From assembly GCA_022647765.1 (NCBI GenBank), contig JALCLH010000005.1, positions 124,001 through 188,000 of the forward strand: a stretch of 64,000 nt of DNA, read 5' to 3'. The translations under genes were made by a program, and so were the position numbers. Origin of the DNA: Acidipropionibacterium sp. Lineage in GTDB: Bacteria > Actinomycetota > Actinomycetes > Propionibacteriales > Propionibacteriaceae. Below are positions 54,454-64,000 of this stretch, piece by piece (position 1 is the first letter of the stretch; each line of letters opens with the position of its first letter). The notes beneath the pieces are model-generated. The model was not told the origin of the DNA. It made no database searches and saw nothing but the letters and a program-made list of their open reading frames with translations.

Positions 54454-55311
54454 ATGACCGAGCACGTGGGATTCCGGGACTTCCAGCCCTCCGATGCGAC
54501 GAGGATCGAGTTCGGGGAGCCCGGCGGACTGGTGGAGCTGGCTCGGCTTCCCGGCGCCATCGTCATGGTGGCCACCTGGCGCGGCGAGATCGTGGGCTAC
54601 GTCTCGACCTGGCTGGCGACGGTCCACCGCACCCGCAGATTCATCGACGTCGAGGTCGCCCCCGGTTCGCGCGGCAGGCGGATCGGGACCCGTCTGGTCG
54701 AGAGGATCCGGCAGCGGTCCGATCGGCCGCTGGCCACCAAGGCCGTCGAGGGGTCGGACGCCGCCGCCTTCATCCGCAGTCTGGGCGGCGGCCTGTACGC
54801 CAGCTGCCCGCCGCTGGAGCTGCCCCGGCGCCAGTTCGGCAAGGCCATCGAGACTCTGGGCGGCCATCGCGAGGTCATTCCCGCCTCGGCCCTGTCGCCG
54901 GGGGAGCCGGAGCACCTGTGGTTGCAGTTCTACCGGTGGGTGCACCAGGACTGGTCGCCGGTCGACGACTCAGGGGAGGCTCGCGAGGCGCTGATCCAGG
55001 AGGCCGCCGAGCTCGATCTGGACCGCAGCTCGGTCGCCCTGGTGGACGGCCAGCCGGCCGCGGTGGCCTTCGTCTTCGATGACGATCTGGCGCCGACGGT
55101 GTGCGCCGAGACCCTCACCCGCGACGCCCCGGACGGCGATGAGGCGCTGGCCCGGGCGGTCTGCCGGGTGGTGGCGGATGCCCGCGAGAACGGCGTCCGC
55201 AAGCTGGCCTTCGACGGGCACGAGCAGGACCCGCACTTCGGGCCGCTGGCCGCGCGGCTGCCGATGGAGGGCTCCCGGTTGCTGTTGCTGGAGATTCCGC
55301 TTCCCGCGTGA
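54454..55311 (+). CDS. GNAT-family acetyltransferase
   Basis: 285-residue protein with a GNAT acetyl-CoA site, VEVAPGSRGRRIGTRLVERI (motif A), after VMVATWRGEIVGYVSTWLAT. The second half looks like a second, weaker GNAT-like fold (VALVDGQPAAVAFVFDDD ... ARAVCRVVADARENGVRKLA). Substrate unknown. Double GNAT architecture recalls mycothiol synthase MshD, but the sequence is not close enough to claim it. AAGGAGGA is five bases before the ATG. Lies between DUF3151 and purA. Confidence 0.75.
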   Translation: MTEHVGFRDFQPSDATRIEFGEPGGLVELARLPGAIVMVATWRGEIVGYVSTWLATVHRTRRFIDVEVAPGSRGRRIGTRLVERIRQRSDRPLATKAVEGSDAAAFIRSLGGGLYASCPPLELPRRQFGKAIETLGGHREVIPASALSPGEPEHLWLQFYRWVHQDWSPVDDSGEAREALIQEAAELDLDRSSVALVDGQPAAVAFVFDDDLAPTVCAETLTRDAPDGDEALARAVCRVVADARENGVRKLAFDGHEQDPHFGPLAARLPMEGSRLLLLEIPLPA

Positions 55312-55365
55312 GGGCTGTGTCCCGGTGCCGATTGCCGGGCGTCCACCTCCCGGCGTCCACCGTGA

Positions 55366-56727
<1,362 letters not shown>

Positions 56728-56780
56728 ATCGACTGAGAGGTCGGCTGTCTTGGCGGGGTTCGTCGCGATTCGTCTCGCCG

Positions 56781-56828
56781 AAGTCTGACGGCTTGTCGTT
56801 TGAACTCAAACGACAATCCGTCAGGCTT
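56781..56828. repeat. TCTGACGG palindromic repeat, best copy
   Basis: AAGTCTGACGG, then a perfect inner stem TTGTCGTTTGA/TCAAACGACAA, then CCGTCAGGCTT. It forms a hairpin spanning the whole 48 bases with only small mismatches. Lies between the convergent ends of purA and the sugar dehydrogenase gene and could serve as a terminator for both. Confidence 0.8.
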
Positions 56829-56866
56829 CAGACGATCGCCGCCCCAGGAGCGGGCGAGTCGCACGA

Positions 56867-58008
56867 TCAGGGCTCCACGCGCAGAATGCGATCGTCCTCG
56901 GACCCTGGCTCCCCGCGCCCGTCGGTGTTGTTGGTGAGAATCCACAGGGAACCGTCCGGGGCGGCGGCGACGTCGCGAAGACGGCCGTACTCCCCGGCGA
57001 GGCGGTCGCTGGAGGTCGCGGGCCGATCGAGGGGGATCTGGCGCAGCCGGGCGCCGCGCAGGTTCGCGATGTAGATCTGTCCGTCGACGATGGCCATGCC
57101 GCTCGGACTGGCGTCGGCGGGCCGCCACTGCTGGACGGGATCGGTGAGCCCCTCGCGGTGCGCGATGCCCTCCACGGTCGGCCAGCCGTAGTTGCCGCCC
57201 GGCTTGATGACGTTGAGCTCGTCCCAGGTGTCCTGACCGAACTCGCTGGCGTACATGGTGCCGTCGGGGGCCCATGCGATGCCCTGCGGATTGCGGTGTC
57301 CGTAGCTGTAGACCAGCGACCCGGGGAAGGGGTTGTCGCTCGGCGCCTTCCCCTCGGGGGTCATTCTCAGGATCTTGCCGGACAGCGAATCGCGGTCCTG
57401 GGCGGACGGCCTGTCCCCGGCGTCCCCGGTCGTGGCGTAGAGCATCCCGTCGGGGCCGAAGGCGATCCGCCCGCCGTTGTGGGTGCCGGCCGACGGTATC
57501 CCTTCCACCAGGGTCTCGGCCGCCCCGATGCCGAGGGAGCCGGGTTTACCGGTCAGCGGGAATCGCTGGATCCGGTTGTCACCGGCGGCGGTGAAATAGG
57601 CGTACAGGTACGTGTCGCGCACCGCGATGCCGAGCAGTCCGCCCTCGCCACCGGCGGAGACCCCGGCAACCTGGCCGATCTGGCGCGGCGTCCCGTCGGC
57701 GGAGAGCTCGAGGAGACGGCCGGAGTCGCGCTCGCTCACCAGCGCCGTGCTGCCGTCGAAGGCGATCGACCACGGGGCGTCCAGATTCTCTGCGACGGTC
57801 CGGATCGGGGCGGGGGTCGAGGGCGCGGTCGTCGGCTGGGGGAGGGCGACGCCGTCCGCCCGGAGGTGCTCGGAGCAGGGGAGGACGCCGTCCGATCGCT
57901 GGCATCGGGGGACGCCGTCCGGTCGGCGGCGGGAGTTGCGGTGCAGGAGCTCAGGGTCATCGCGGCGGCGAGTATGCCGGCGGCGAGCCAGGGGCGTTGG
58001 GGTCTCAT
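56867..58008 (-). CDS. PQQ-dependent aldose sugar dehydrogenase-like lipoprotein, one frameshift
   Basis: Six-bladed beta-propeller of the GdhB/YliI family, 380 residues when repaired. The lipoprotein signal RPWLAAGILAAAMTLSSC ends in a lipobox Cys; a Thr/Ala/Ser linker with three DRTASP-like repeats follows. Propeller motifs: ENLDAPWSIAFDGSTALVSE, AGVSAGGEGGLLGIAVRD, THNGGRIAFGPDGMLYATTG and YSYGHRNPQGIAWAPDGTMY. One base is missing in the G run around 57838-57842, between linker and propeller. Substrate likely a sugar; PQQ dependence is a family property and no PQQ genes are seen. Confidence 0.85.
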
Positions 58009-58104
58009 GAGAAGGCCTCTCCACTGGTGAGGTGTCGGCTGGGCGATGCCTTCCAGTATTCGACCCCGCGGCAACAGCCGACGGCGTCTCCCCGCCTGGC
58101 TCCC

Positions 58105-59063
58105 TCAATCGCGAACGGGCGAGCCGGCCGGTGTGCGGGCCGCCGACCTGCTCTGGGACATCGCGCTCAGCACGATCCCGACGCCGACCAGGGACAGCCC
58201 GATCCAGCCGGCGGGGGCGAGCTTCTCGCCCAGGGTCGAGGTCGCCAGCAGGGTCGCCATCATCGGCTCGGTGAGGGCCAGGGTGGTCGCCGCCGAGGCC
58301 GGCACCTGCCGGAGCCCGTAGCCGAAGAGCAGGTAGCCCAGGGCCATCGGCACCACCGCCAGATATGCCAGCACGGCCAGTCCTCGCGGGCTCACCAGCG
58401 GCCCCGGGCCGGCCAGCAGGAACCAGGGCACCAGGACCACCGAGGCCAGCGTGAACATCGCGGCCATCACGGTGCCCGAGTCGCGGCCCGGGGCCCTCGA
58501 GCGCCGGCTCGTCGTGCGCCGGGCCATTTGAATCCGCGATCAGCCGGGACCCCGCCCAGGAGTACAGGGCCCAGCCGAAACCCGCTCCCAGGCCGACGAT
58601 CGCTCCGGCGATCGGCCGGCTGGCCGGGGCGGAGCCGCCCGAGGCCACCAGGAGGCAGATTCCCGCCACCGGCACCGAGACGATGCCCAGCCAGGTCCAT
58701 CCGGGAGGACGCCGATCCACCTGCCATCTCCAGGATCCCGGCCCACACCGGCCCCGAGGCCAGCGCCAGGGCGTCTCCGGCCGCGACGCCGATGAGGGTG
58801 AGGGACAGGTAGTACAGGCTGGCGTATCCCACCACCCCTGCGGCACCGACCGCCAGCATGGGCAGGGCCCGGCGCTCGAAGAGCAGGGCGAGAGTCCGGC
58901 GGGGCCGGGTCGCCATCAGGATGAGGCCGCCGAAGCCGAAGGTGGACAGCCCGATGAGCATCTGATCCGAGCCGAGCGGGGCGTGGTGGGCCATCGTCCC
59001 GGTGGTGCCCCACATCGCGCCCGCGATCAGCACCGCCGCGATGTGACTCCCGGAACTGCGCAC
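58105..59063 (-). pseudogene. EamA/DMT-family transporter, two frameshifts
   Basis: Drug/metabolite transporter with ten helices in two EamA repeats, 318 residues when repaired. First repeat: AAVLIAGAMWGTTGTMAHHA, GVVGYASLYYLSLTLIGVAA. Second: LAVVPMALGYLLFGYGLRQV, LALTEPMMATLLATSTLGEK, whose TEP and GE residues are family hallmarks. One extra base between 58705 and 58735 and one extra A at 58527-58529 break the frame; removing both yields a continuous protein. GTG start at 59063. Substrate unknown. Confidence 0.78.
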
Positions 59064-59104
59064 CCCGTCAGGCTAGGAAGTCCTTGTTGCGGAAGTGTGT
59101 CGGA

Positions 59105-59138
59105 TCGTGGGAACTCACGACGACAGTCCGCCAGGCTT
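59105..59138. repeat. partial TCTGACGG-family repeat
   Basis: TCGTGGGAACTCACGACGAC followed by AGTCCGCCAGGCTT matches the right two thirds of the element at 56781. The inner hairpin TCGTG/CACGA persists although the bases differ from the other copies, which suggests the stem was kept. The rest of the 276 bases before the dehydrogenase shows no gene. Confidence 0.55.
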
Positions 59139-59339
59139 CCGGGTGCGAGAGGCGCGCCGATGACGCCGTCTTCAGAACCCAGAGCTCAGACCCCGGTGCC
59201 CGGGCAGTCCCTGCCGAGGGTGGTACCAACGGGGACTCCCCCGGGGACGGGTTCTGCCGGAGGATGACAGATGACGGGATCCGGCTCGTCCACATGTCTC
59301 CTCCCGTCTGAACGTTGAGAATGTTGAAAGGAACTCGTT

Positions 59340-60383
59340 GTGCGCATCCCTGCATATGTCGCCACCTCGGCCACCGGCCCCCTCGTTCCGGGCACCATCG
59401 AGCGCCGTGAGATCGGGCCGAAGGATGTGCTGATCGACATCGCGTGGGCCGGAGTGTGCCACTCCGACATCCACACCGTCCACGGCGACTGGGGCCCGGT
59501 CCCGTACCCGCTCACCGTCGGTCATGAGATCGCCGGCACGGTCGCCCGGACCGGTGCCGAGGTGACCCGGTTCCATGCCGGGGAACGGGTCGGCGTCGGC
59601 ACCATGGTGGACTCCTGCCGCACCTGCGCGAACTGCCGGGACGGCCTGGAGCAGTACTGCCTCAACGGGAACACCCAGACCTATGCGTCGGTCGATCGGG
59701 ATGGCACCATCACCCAGGGCGGCTATTCCACGAGGATCGTGGTCGACGAGGACTTCGTCCTGCATCTTCCGGAACAGATCCCGTTCGAGAAGGCCGCCCC
59801 GCTGCTGTGCGCCGGGATCACCACGTACTCCCCGCTGCGCCACTGGGGAGCGGGCCCCGGAAAGCGCGTCGCGATAGTCGGTCTGGGCGGTCTTGGGCAC
59901 ATGGGAGTCCAGCTCGCCCACGCCATGGGGGCCGAGGTCACCGTGCTGTCCCGCACCCTGGCCAAGAGGGACGACGGCCTGCGCCTGGGCGCCGACCACT
60001 ACTGCGCCACCAGCGACCCGGCCACCTTCAATGAGCTCGCCGGCAGCCTCGACCTCATCGTCAACACCGTCAGTGCTCCTCTGGATGTCGACGCCTACCT
60101 GTCGCTGCTCTCCCGCGACGGCTCCTTGGTGAACGTCGGCGCCCCCTCTCAGCCGATGGGCCTGCACGTCCAGTCCTTGCTGGGCGCGCGGCGCAGCTAC
60201 GCAGGCTCCGCCACCGGATCCATTGCGGAGACTCAGGAGATGCTCGACTTCTGCGCCGAGCACGGTGTCGCCCCTGAAGTCGAGATCATTCCGATCGAGC
60301 AGGTGAACGAGGCATGGCGCCGGGTTCTCGCCTCGGATGTCCGCTTCCGGTTCGTCATCGACATGTCCACCCTGAGCCGCTGA
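59340..60383 (+). CDS. zinc-dependent alcohol dehydrogenase, AdhC/YahK-like
   Basis: Medium-chain NAD(P)-dependent dehydrogenase of 347 residues. Catalytic zinc ligands: Cys in [17 protein letters not shown], His in [10 protein letters not shown]. Structural zinc Cys group: [17 protein letters not shown]. Nucleotide site: [20 protein letters not shown]. The pattern matches cinnamyl/aldehyde reductase types (YahK), usually NADPH-dependent. GTG start with AAAGGAAC upstream. The following MFS gene is in the same direction 62 bases on. Confidence 0.9.
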   Translation: MRIPAYVATSATGPLVPGTIERREIGPKDVLIDIAWAGVCHSDIHTVHGDWGPVPYPLTVGHEIAGTVARTGAEVTRFHAGERVGVGTMVDSCRTCANCRDGLEQYCLNGNTQTYASVDRDGTITQGGYSTRIVVDEDFVLHLPEQIPFEKAAPLLCAGITTYSPLRHWGAGPGKRVAIVGLGGLGHMGVQLAHAMGAEVTVLSRTLAKRDDGLRLGADHYCATSDPATFNELAGSLDLIVNTVSAPLDVDAYLSLLSRDGSLVNVGAPSQPMGLHVQSLLGARRSYAGSATGSIAETQEMLDFCAEHGVAPEVEIIPIEQVNEAWRRVLASDVRFRFVIDMSTLSR

Positions 60384-60445
60384 CCTTCTTGTGAGTAATT
60401 CGATTTCCAGAAAAACCGCAAGACGCCGAAAGAAAAGGTACCTTC

Positions 60446-61633
60446 TTGCCTCACGATAGTAGTCGGATCGTCGAGAACAATCAGCGGCTTCCAGCGCTGA
60501 TCTATCTCCTGGCCGCCGGTGTGTTCCTGATGGGCACCTCCGAGTTCCTCATCGCTGGAATCCTTCCAGAGATATCCCAGGACCTGGGGATCTCGGTCGT
60601 CCAGGCCGGAGTGATGATCACCGTCTTCGCGATCGGCATGATCGTCGGCACCCCGACGATGGCGGCGCTGACCCTCAAGCTGTCCCGGCGAGTTGCGCTC
60701 AGCGTGTCCCTGATCGTCTTCGCGGCCGGGCACGTCGTCGTCGCGGTGGCGGGCAGCTACACCATCATCCTGGTGGCCCGCTTCTTCACGGCGCTGGCGA
60801 CCGGAGGATTCTGGGCGGTCTCGGCGGTGGTGGCGGCTCAGGCGGTCAGCTCGTCCATGAGTTCGCGCGCCGTCGGCGTCGTTCTCGGCGGGGGCATGGT
60901 GGCGAACGTCCTCGGCGTCCCTCTGGGATCTTTCGTCGGCCAGACCATCGGATGGCGCGGACTGTTCTGGGCTCTGGCCGTTCTGGCCATCGTCGGCTCG
61001 GTGGCGATGTTCCGTCTCATCCCGTCGGATCCGGCGATGACGAACCCGCCATCGCTGCGTGCCGAGATCAAGGCCCTGGGCGATCCGCGGGTCCTGCTCA
61101 TTCTGGCCTGCTGCATCACCGTGACCGGTTCGGCGATGACCGTCTACAGTTTCATCGCGCCTCTGCTCATCGACCGGACCGGGCTGCCGAATTCCGCGGT
61201 GCCGCTGGTGCTGATCGCCTACGGAATAGGTGCGGCGGCGTCGTCCTATCTGGGCGGCCGGGCCGGAGACCGTAATCCGTTCAAGCTGTTCTTCATCGCG
61301 GCCGGGACGACTTCCGCAATTCTGATATCGCTGATCTTCCTGTCCCGTTTCGCGGTGTCAACGGTGATTCTTGTGACGCTGCTCGGTGCGTTCGGAATGG
61401 CGACGAATCCCGTCCTGATCGGCAAGGCGGTGCGATATGCGAAGGACGCCCCCACTCTGTCCTCGGCCATGTGCACCTCTATGTTCAACCTCGGCACCGC
61501 TGCCGGCACCGCCATCGCCGGCCCGACGCTGAACTCCTCACTGGGCGCCAACGGCCCCGTCGTCGTCGGAGCGGCCGTCTCGATTCTCTACTTCGTCCCG
61601 CTGCTCATTCTGGTGAGGATTCCCAACAGATGA
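60446..61633 (+). CDS. MFS transporter, DHA1 (AraJ/PbuE-like)
   Basis: Efflux protein of 395 residues, twelve helices. The N-terminal helix FLMGTSEFLIAGILPEISQD contains the MGTxEF motif of AraJ/YdhP-type exporters; helix 4-5 shows RFFTALATGGFWAVSAVVAA and helix 5 VVLGGGMVANVLGVPLGSFV. Substrate could be purine, sugar or drug. TTG start at 60446 with AAAAGG eight bases upstream. May form an operon with the dehydrogenase before it, and is convergent with the regulator at 61659. Confidence 0.85.
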   Translation: MPHDSSRIVENNQRLPALIYLLAAGVFLMGTSEFLIAGILPEISQDLGISVVQAGVMITVFAIGMIVGTPTMAALTLKLSRRVALSVSLIVFAAGHVVVAVAGSYTIILVARFFTALATGGFWAVSAVVAAQAVSSSMSSRAVGVVLGGGMVANVLGVPLGSFVGQTIGWRGLFWALAVLAIVGSVAMFRLIPSDPAMTNPPSLRAEIKALGDPRVLLILACCITVTGSAMTVYSFIAPLLIDRTGLPNSAVPLVLIAYGIGAAASSYLGGRAGDRNPFKLFFIAAGTTSAILISLIFLSRFAVSTVILVTLLGAFGMATNPVLIGKAVRYAKDAPTLSSAMCTSMFNLGTAAGTAIAGPTLNSSLGANGPVVVGAAVSILYFVPLLILVRIPNR

Positions 61634-61658
61634 ATCCTGGCCCCTTGCTCATGTGCCG

Positions 61659-62519
61659 CTACGGCAGAGTGACGCCGGTCCTCGCGGCGAGCAGGCACAG
61701 GCCGTCGGCGCTGTCGCTGCCGGGTGTCGCCGTGTAGGTCGTGATCGAGAGGTCCGGGTCCCCGGGCAGAGCGAAGTCGTTGTACTCGAGATCCAGCCTC
61801 CCGACCTCGGGGTGGTCGATCACCTTGCGCCCGCGTGAGTGGCGGCGCACGTTGTGCTTGGCCCATCTGGTGCTGAAGTCGCGGGAGCGGGCGGACAGCT
61901 CGTCGATCAGCGCGGTGAGCCCGGCGTCCAGCGGATCTCGTCCGGCGCTGGATCGCAGGACGGAGACCAGGAGCTCGCGGGAGGCATCGAGGTCGGGGTA
62001 GAAGGAACCGGCCCGCTCGTCCAGAAAGGCGAACCGCGCGAAGTTCGGAGGAAGAGTGGGGGCGGAGGAGTACAGCTCGCTGTAGAGGGCGCGGCCGACC
62101 GCATTCGCGGCGAGGAGATCGAGTCGGCCGTTCTGGACGATGGCGGGAACGCTCATCGAGTCGATCACCTGCTGCACCGAGTCCGTCAGCGCCGTCTCCT
62201 TCCGCGAGTGCGAGCGAGTCGCCCGGGGCTCCCGCGGGCCGACGCTGCGCGCCAGGTCGAACAGGTGGGCGCGTTCGTCCTCGTCGAGCTGGAGCACCCG
62301 GGCGATGGCGTCGAGCACGCTCGGCGACGCGCCGCCGAGACGGCCCCGCTCCAATCGCGTGTAGTACTCGACACTCACGCCCGCGAGCACGGCGACCTCG
62401 CCGCGGCGCAGACCCGGTACCCTGCGACGGTCGTCGATATGGGGCAGGCCCGCTTCCTCGGGAGAGATTCGAGCCCGACGGCTCATCAGGAAGTCCCGGA
62501 TCTCGCGTTCCATCTCCAT
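61659..62519 (-). CDS. XRE-type regulator with MmyB-like ligand domain
   Basis: Transcription factor of 286 residues. N-terminal helix-turn-helix: VPGLRRGEVAVLAGVSVEYY then TRLERGRLGGASPSVLDAIA, the standard beginning of this large actinobacterial family. The C-terminal MmyB-like domain includes VPAIVQNGRLDLLAANAVGR, NFARFAFLDERAGSFYPDLD and LEYNDFALPGDPDLSITTYT, proposed to bind a small hydrophobic ligand. Divergent from the aldo/keto reductase at 62738, which it probably controls, perhaps together with the dehydrogenase-MFS genes it converges with. Confidence 0.88.
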   Translation of the reverse strand: MEMEREIRDFLMSRRARISPEEAGLPHIDDRRRVPGLRRGEVAVLAGVSVEYYTRLERGRLGGASPSVLDAIARVLQLDEDERAHLFDLARSVGPREPRATRSHSRKETALTDSVQQVIDSMSVPAIVQNGRLDLLAANAVGRALYSELYSSAPTLPPNFARFAFLDERAGSFYPDLDASRELLVSVLRSSAGRDPLDAGLTALIDELSARSRDFSTRWAKHNVRRHSRGRKVIDHPEVGRLDLEYNDFALPGDPDLSITTYTATPGSDSADGLCLLAARTGVTLP

Positions 62520-62615
62520 GCTGCCAAGAGTAGGACGCGCGCTCCCGGTCAAAGGGTCCCTGACAGTGCCTGTTACCGCTGCATGAGGCGGCACATCATG
62601 GCCGGTACTCAGGTC

Positions 62616-62668
62616 GGCGCGACCGCAGAGGTCGCGCCGCGCACCGTGGGGCCGGCTTTGCGCCCCAC
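62616..62668. promoter_or_regulatory. two adjacent hairpins in the regulator/reductase divergent region
   Basis: GGCGCGACC (62616-62624) pairs perfectly with GGTCGCGCC (62630-62638), and GTGGGGC (62646-62652) with GCCCCAC (62662-62668). They lie 70-120 bases before the aldo/keto reductase. They may be operators for the divergent regulator or a leader attenuator. Confidence 0.45.
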
Positions 62669-62737
62669 AGGATCAAGGTCATCCGCGGCACGAACCGACG
62701 GTCGCGGAGCCATCCGGTAAATCGATGGAGGATAGGA

Positions 62738-63697
62738 ATGACTGAGAACACGATGAACAGCTCGTCGATCGCACTGGGCACATGGGCCTGGGGAGACAGT
62801 GGTCGGGCCGGCGACGGCTACTTCGGCAGCCGGCTCACCCAGCGGGGCCTTGAGGAGGTCGCGGACAAGGCCCATGCTGCGGGTCTCACCCTGTGGGATA
62901 CCGCCCTGGTCTACGGGATGGGCCGGTCGGAGAAGGTCCTGGGGGAGGTTCTCTCCCGTTACGACCGCAGCACCTACCAGCTCTCCACGAAGTTCACCCC
63001 GCAGATCGCTGGGGCCGGCGAGGACCCGATGGCGGACATGCTGGAGCAGAGCCTGACCAATCTCAGGACGGATCATGTGGACCTGTACTGGATCCACAAC
63101 CCCGCGGATGTCGCACGCTGGACCCCTTCCCTCATTCCGCTTCTGAAGAGCGGAAAGGTCCGTCATGTCGGCGTCTCCAACCACAATGTCGCGGAGATCG
63201 AACTGGCCAACCGCATCCTCGAGGACGCCGGGTATCGAGTTGAGGCGGTCCAGAACCACTACAGCCTGCTCTACCGCAGCTCGGAGCGGGCGGGCGTCCT
63301 CGACTACTGCCATGCCCACGGCATCACGTTCTTCGCCTACATGGTGCTGGAGCAGGGGGCCTTGACCGGCGCCTACAGCCCGGAGCACCCGCTCCCGGCC
63401 GGTTCGGACCGGGCCGGGATCTACAACAGCATGCTTCCGCAGCTGAAGGCTCTCGCCGACCGGCTCGTCGCCATCGGCCAGGAGCAGGGCGGTGCTTCCG
63501 CCGCTGACGTGGCAACGGCGTGGGCCCTGGCCAAAGGCACCATCCCGATCATCGGCGTCACAAAGCCCGTCTATATCGATGGGCTGGTGCGCGCCCGGGC
63601 CATCTCCCTTCGGGATACCGACATCGCCCAGCTCGAGGCTCTCGCGGACGCCGCGAACGTCGATACTCGCGGTGGCTGGGAACACGAGATGGCGTGA
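62738..63697 (+). CDS. aldo/keto reductase
   Basis: NADPH-dependent TIM-barrel oxidoreductase of 319 residues. Catalytic residues are in context: Asp in LWDTALVYGMGRSEKVLGEV with Tyr in ALVYG, Lys in LSTKFTPQ and His in VDLYWIHNP. The phosphate-binding part GTIPIIGVTKPVYIDGLVRA and the late ADVATAWALAKG are typical. Substrate unknown. GGAGGATAGG precedes the ATG. Divergent from the MmyB-like regulator. Confidence 0.9.
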   Translation: MTENTMNSSSIALGTWAWGDSGRAGDGYFGSRLTQRGLEEVADKAHAAGLTLWDTALVYGMGRSEKVLGEVLSRYDRSTYQLSTKFTPQIAGAGEDPMADMLEQSLTNLRTDHVDLYWIHNPADVARWTPSLIPLLKSGKVRHVGVSNHNVAEIELANRILEDAGYRVEAVQNHYSLLYRSSERAGVLDYCHAHGITFFAYMVLEQGALTGAYSPEHPLPAGSDRAGIYNSMLPQLKALADRLVAIGQEQGGASAADVATAWALAKGTIPIIGVTKPVYIDGLVRARAISLRDTDIAQLEALADAANVDTRGGWEHEMA

Positions 63698-63734
63698 TCC
63701 GGCGGAGCGGCTCCGGTCCTCTCGGAGTCTGGCA

Positions 63735-64000
63735 TCAAGGCCTCGAGCGTCGCACGAAGAAGGACAGTACGGCAGGGACGACCGCGACGGCGACGGCGAT
63801 CGTGATTGCGCTGCGCATCCCGGCGGCCTCAGCGGCCAGGGACGCGACGCCACGGTTCGCCGCCGAGGCCGTCGCCGTGGAGAGCACGGTGACGAACAGA
63901 GCGGTCCCGGTGGCCCCGGCGATCTGCTGGGCAGTGTTCGTGATGGCGCTCCCATGGGAGTACAGCCTGGCCGGAAGGCTGCCCAGCGCAGTAGTGAGAA
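63735..64000 (-). CDS. MFS transporter, C-terminal end (partial)
   Basis: The last 87 or so residues of a major facilitator protein whose start is beyond the window. Visible: YSHGSAITNTAQQIAGATGT, a segment typical of DHA2 (EmrB/QacA) exporters where the Gln-Gln pair and Gly-Ala-Gly motif lie in helix 13, then a last helix AITIAVAVAVVPAVLSFFVR and the tail RRSRP. Probable drug efflux. The gene runs towards the aldo/keto reductase, with 37 bases between the stops. Confidence 0.75.
   Translation of the reverse strand, partial: LTTALGSLPARLYSHGSAITNTAQQIAGATGTALFVTVLSTATASAANRGVASLAAEAAGMRSAITIAVAVAVVPAVLSFFVRRSRP

Overview
The window is high-GC, gene-dense DNA from an actinobacterium. Family-level signs are PPK1, a mycobacterial-type MutT1 (Nudix plus histidine phosphatase), a GlnR-like orphan regulator, DtxR-type iron boxes, streptomycete-like PHO boxes, DUF3151 beside purA and two L,D-transpeptidases. 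The overall gene content suggests a propionibacterium (Acidipropionibacterium or a relative), but this is an inference from recall, not a database match.

Left part (1-31 kb): metal-uptake and accessory DNA. An iron-box-controlled operon on the minus strand (6440 to before 1) encodes an ECF transporter (S, T and a two-domain ATPase) and a YbtPQ/IrtAB-like ABC half-transporter pair. Next come rpmB under a Zur-like box, a CydDC-like ABC pair, an IS1380-family element with clear 18-bp ends and a TTAG duplication, an MFS gene, an HNH/DUF222 gene between inverted ~75-bp repeats, and a truncated MFS gene. From 16.9 to 26.6 kb lies a Tat-lipoprotein Opp/Dpp-type importer (with a G10 tract), a fused ATPase, a second YbtPQ-like pair, and zinc-free paralogues of bL32, uS14, bL33 and bL31. 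Four copies of an AATGAGAAY-type palindrome tie these to rpmB, which suggests a Zur regulon. A TetR gene with a third YbtPQ-like pair closes the region.

Middle (31-44.8 kb): phosphate and housekeeping. pstSCAB has a PHO box, and a GlnR-like regulator-ppk-mutT1 operon has PHO-like repeats in its promoter. Then follow an LLM oxidoreductase, dtd, nitrobindin, ygfZ and a polyprenyl-phosphate sugar transferase.

Right part (44.8-64 kb): two L,D-transpeptidases, typA, an MFS gene, DUF4291, a CstR-like regulator with a CoA-disulfide/persulfide reductase-rhodanese and two CsoR-type boxes, DUF3151, GNAT, purA, a PQQ-type sugar dehydrogenase, EamA, a zinc alcohol dehydrogenase, MFS, a MmyB-like regulator, an aldo/keto reductase and the end of another MFS gene.

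About 19 single-base indels, mostly one extra base in a short run, break otherwise well-conserved genes, including pstS and ygfZ. Many of these 'pseudogenes' are probably sequence errors. Several families of palindromic intergenic repeats are scattered through the window.
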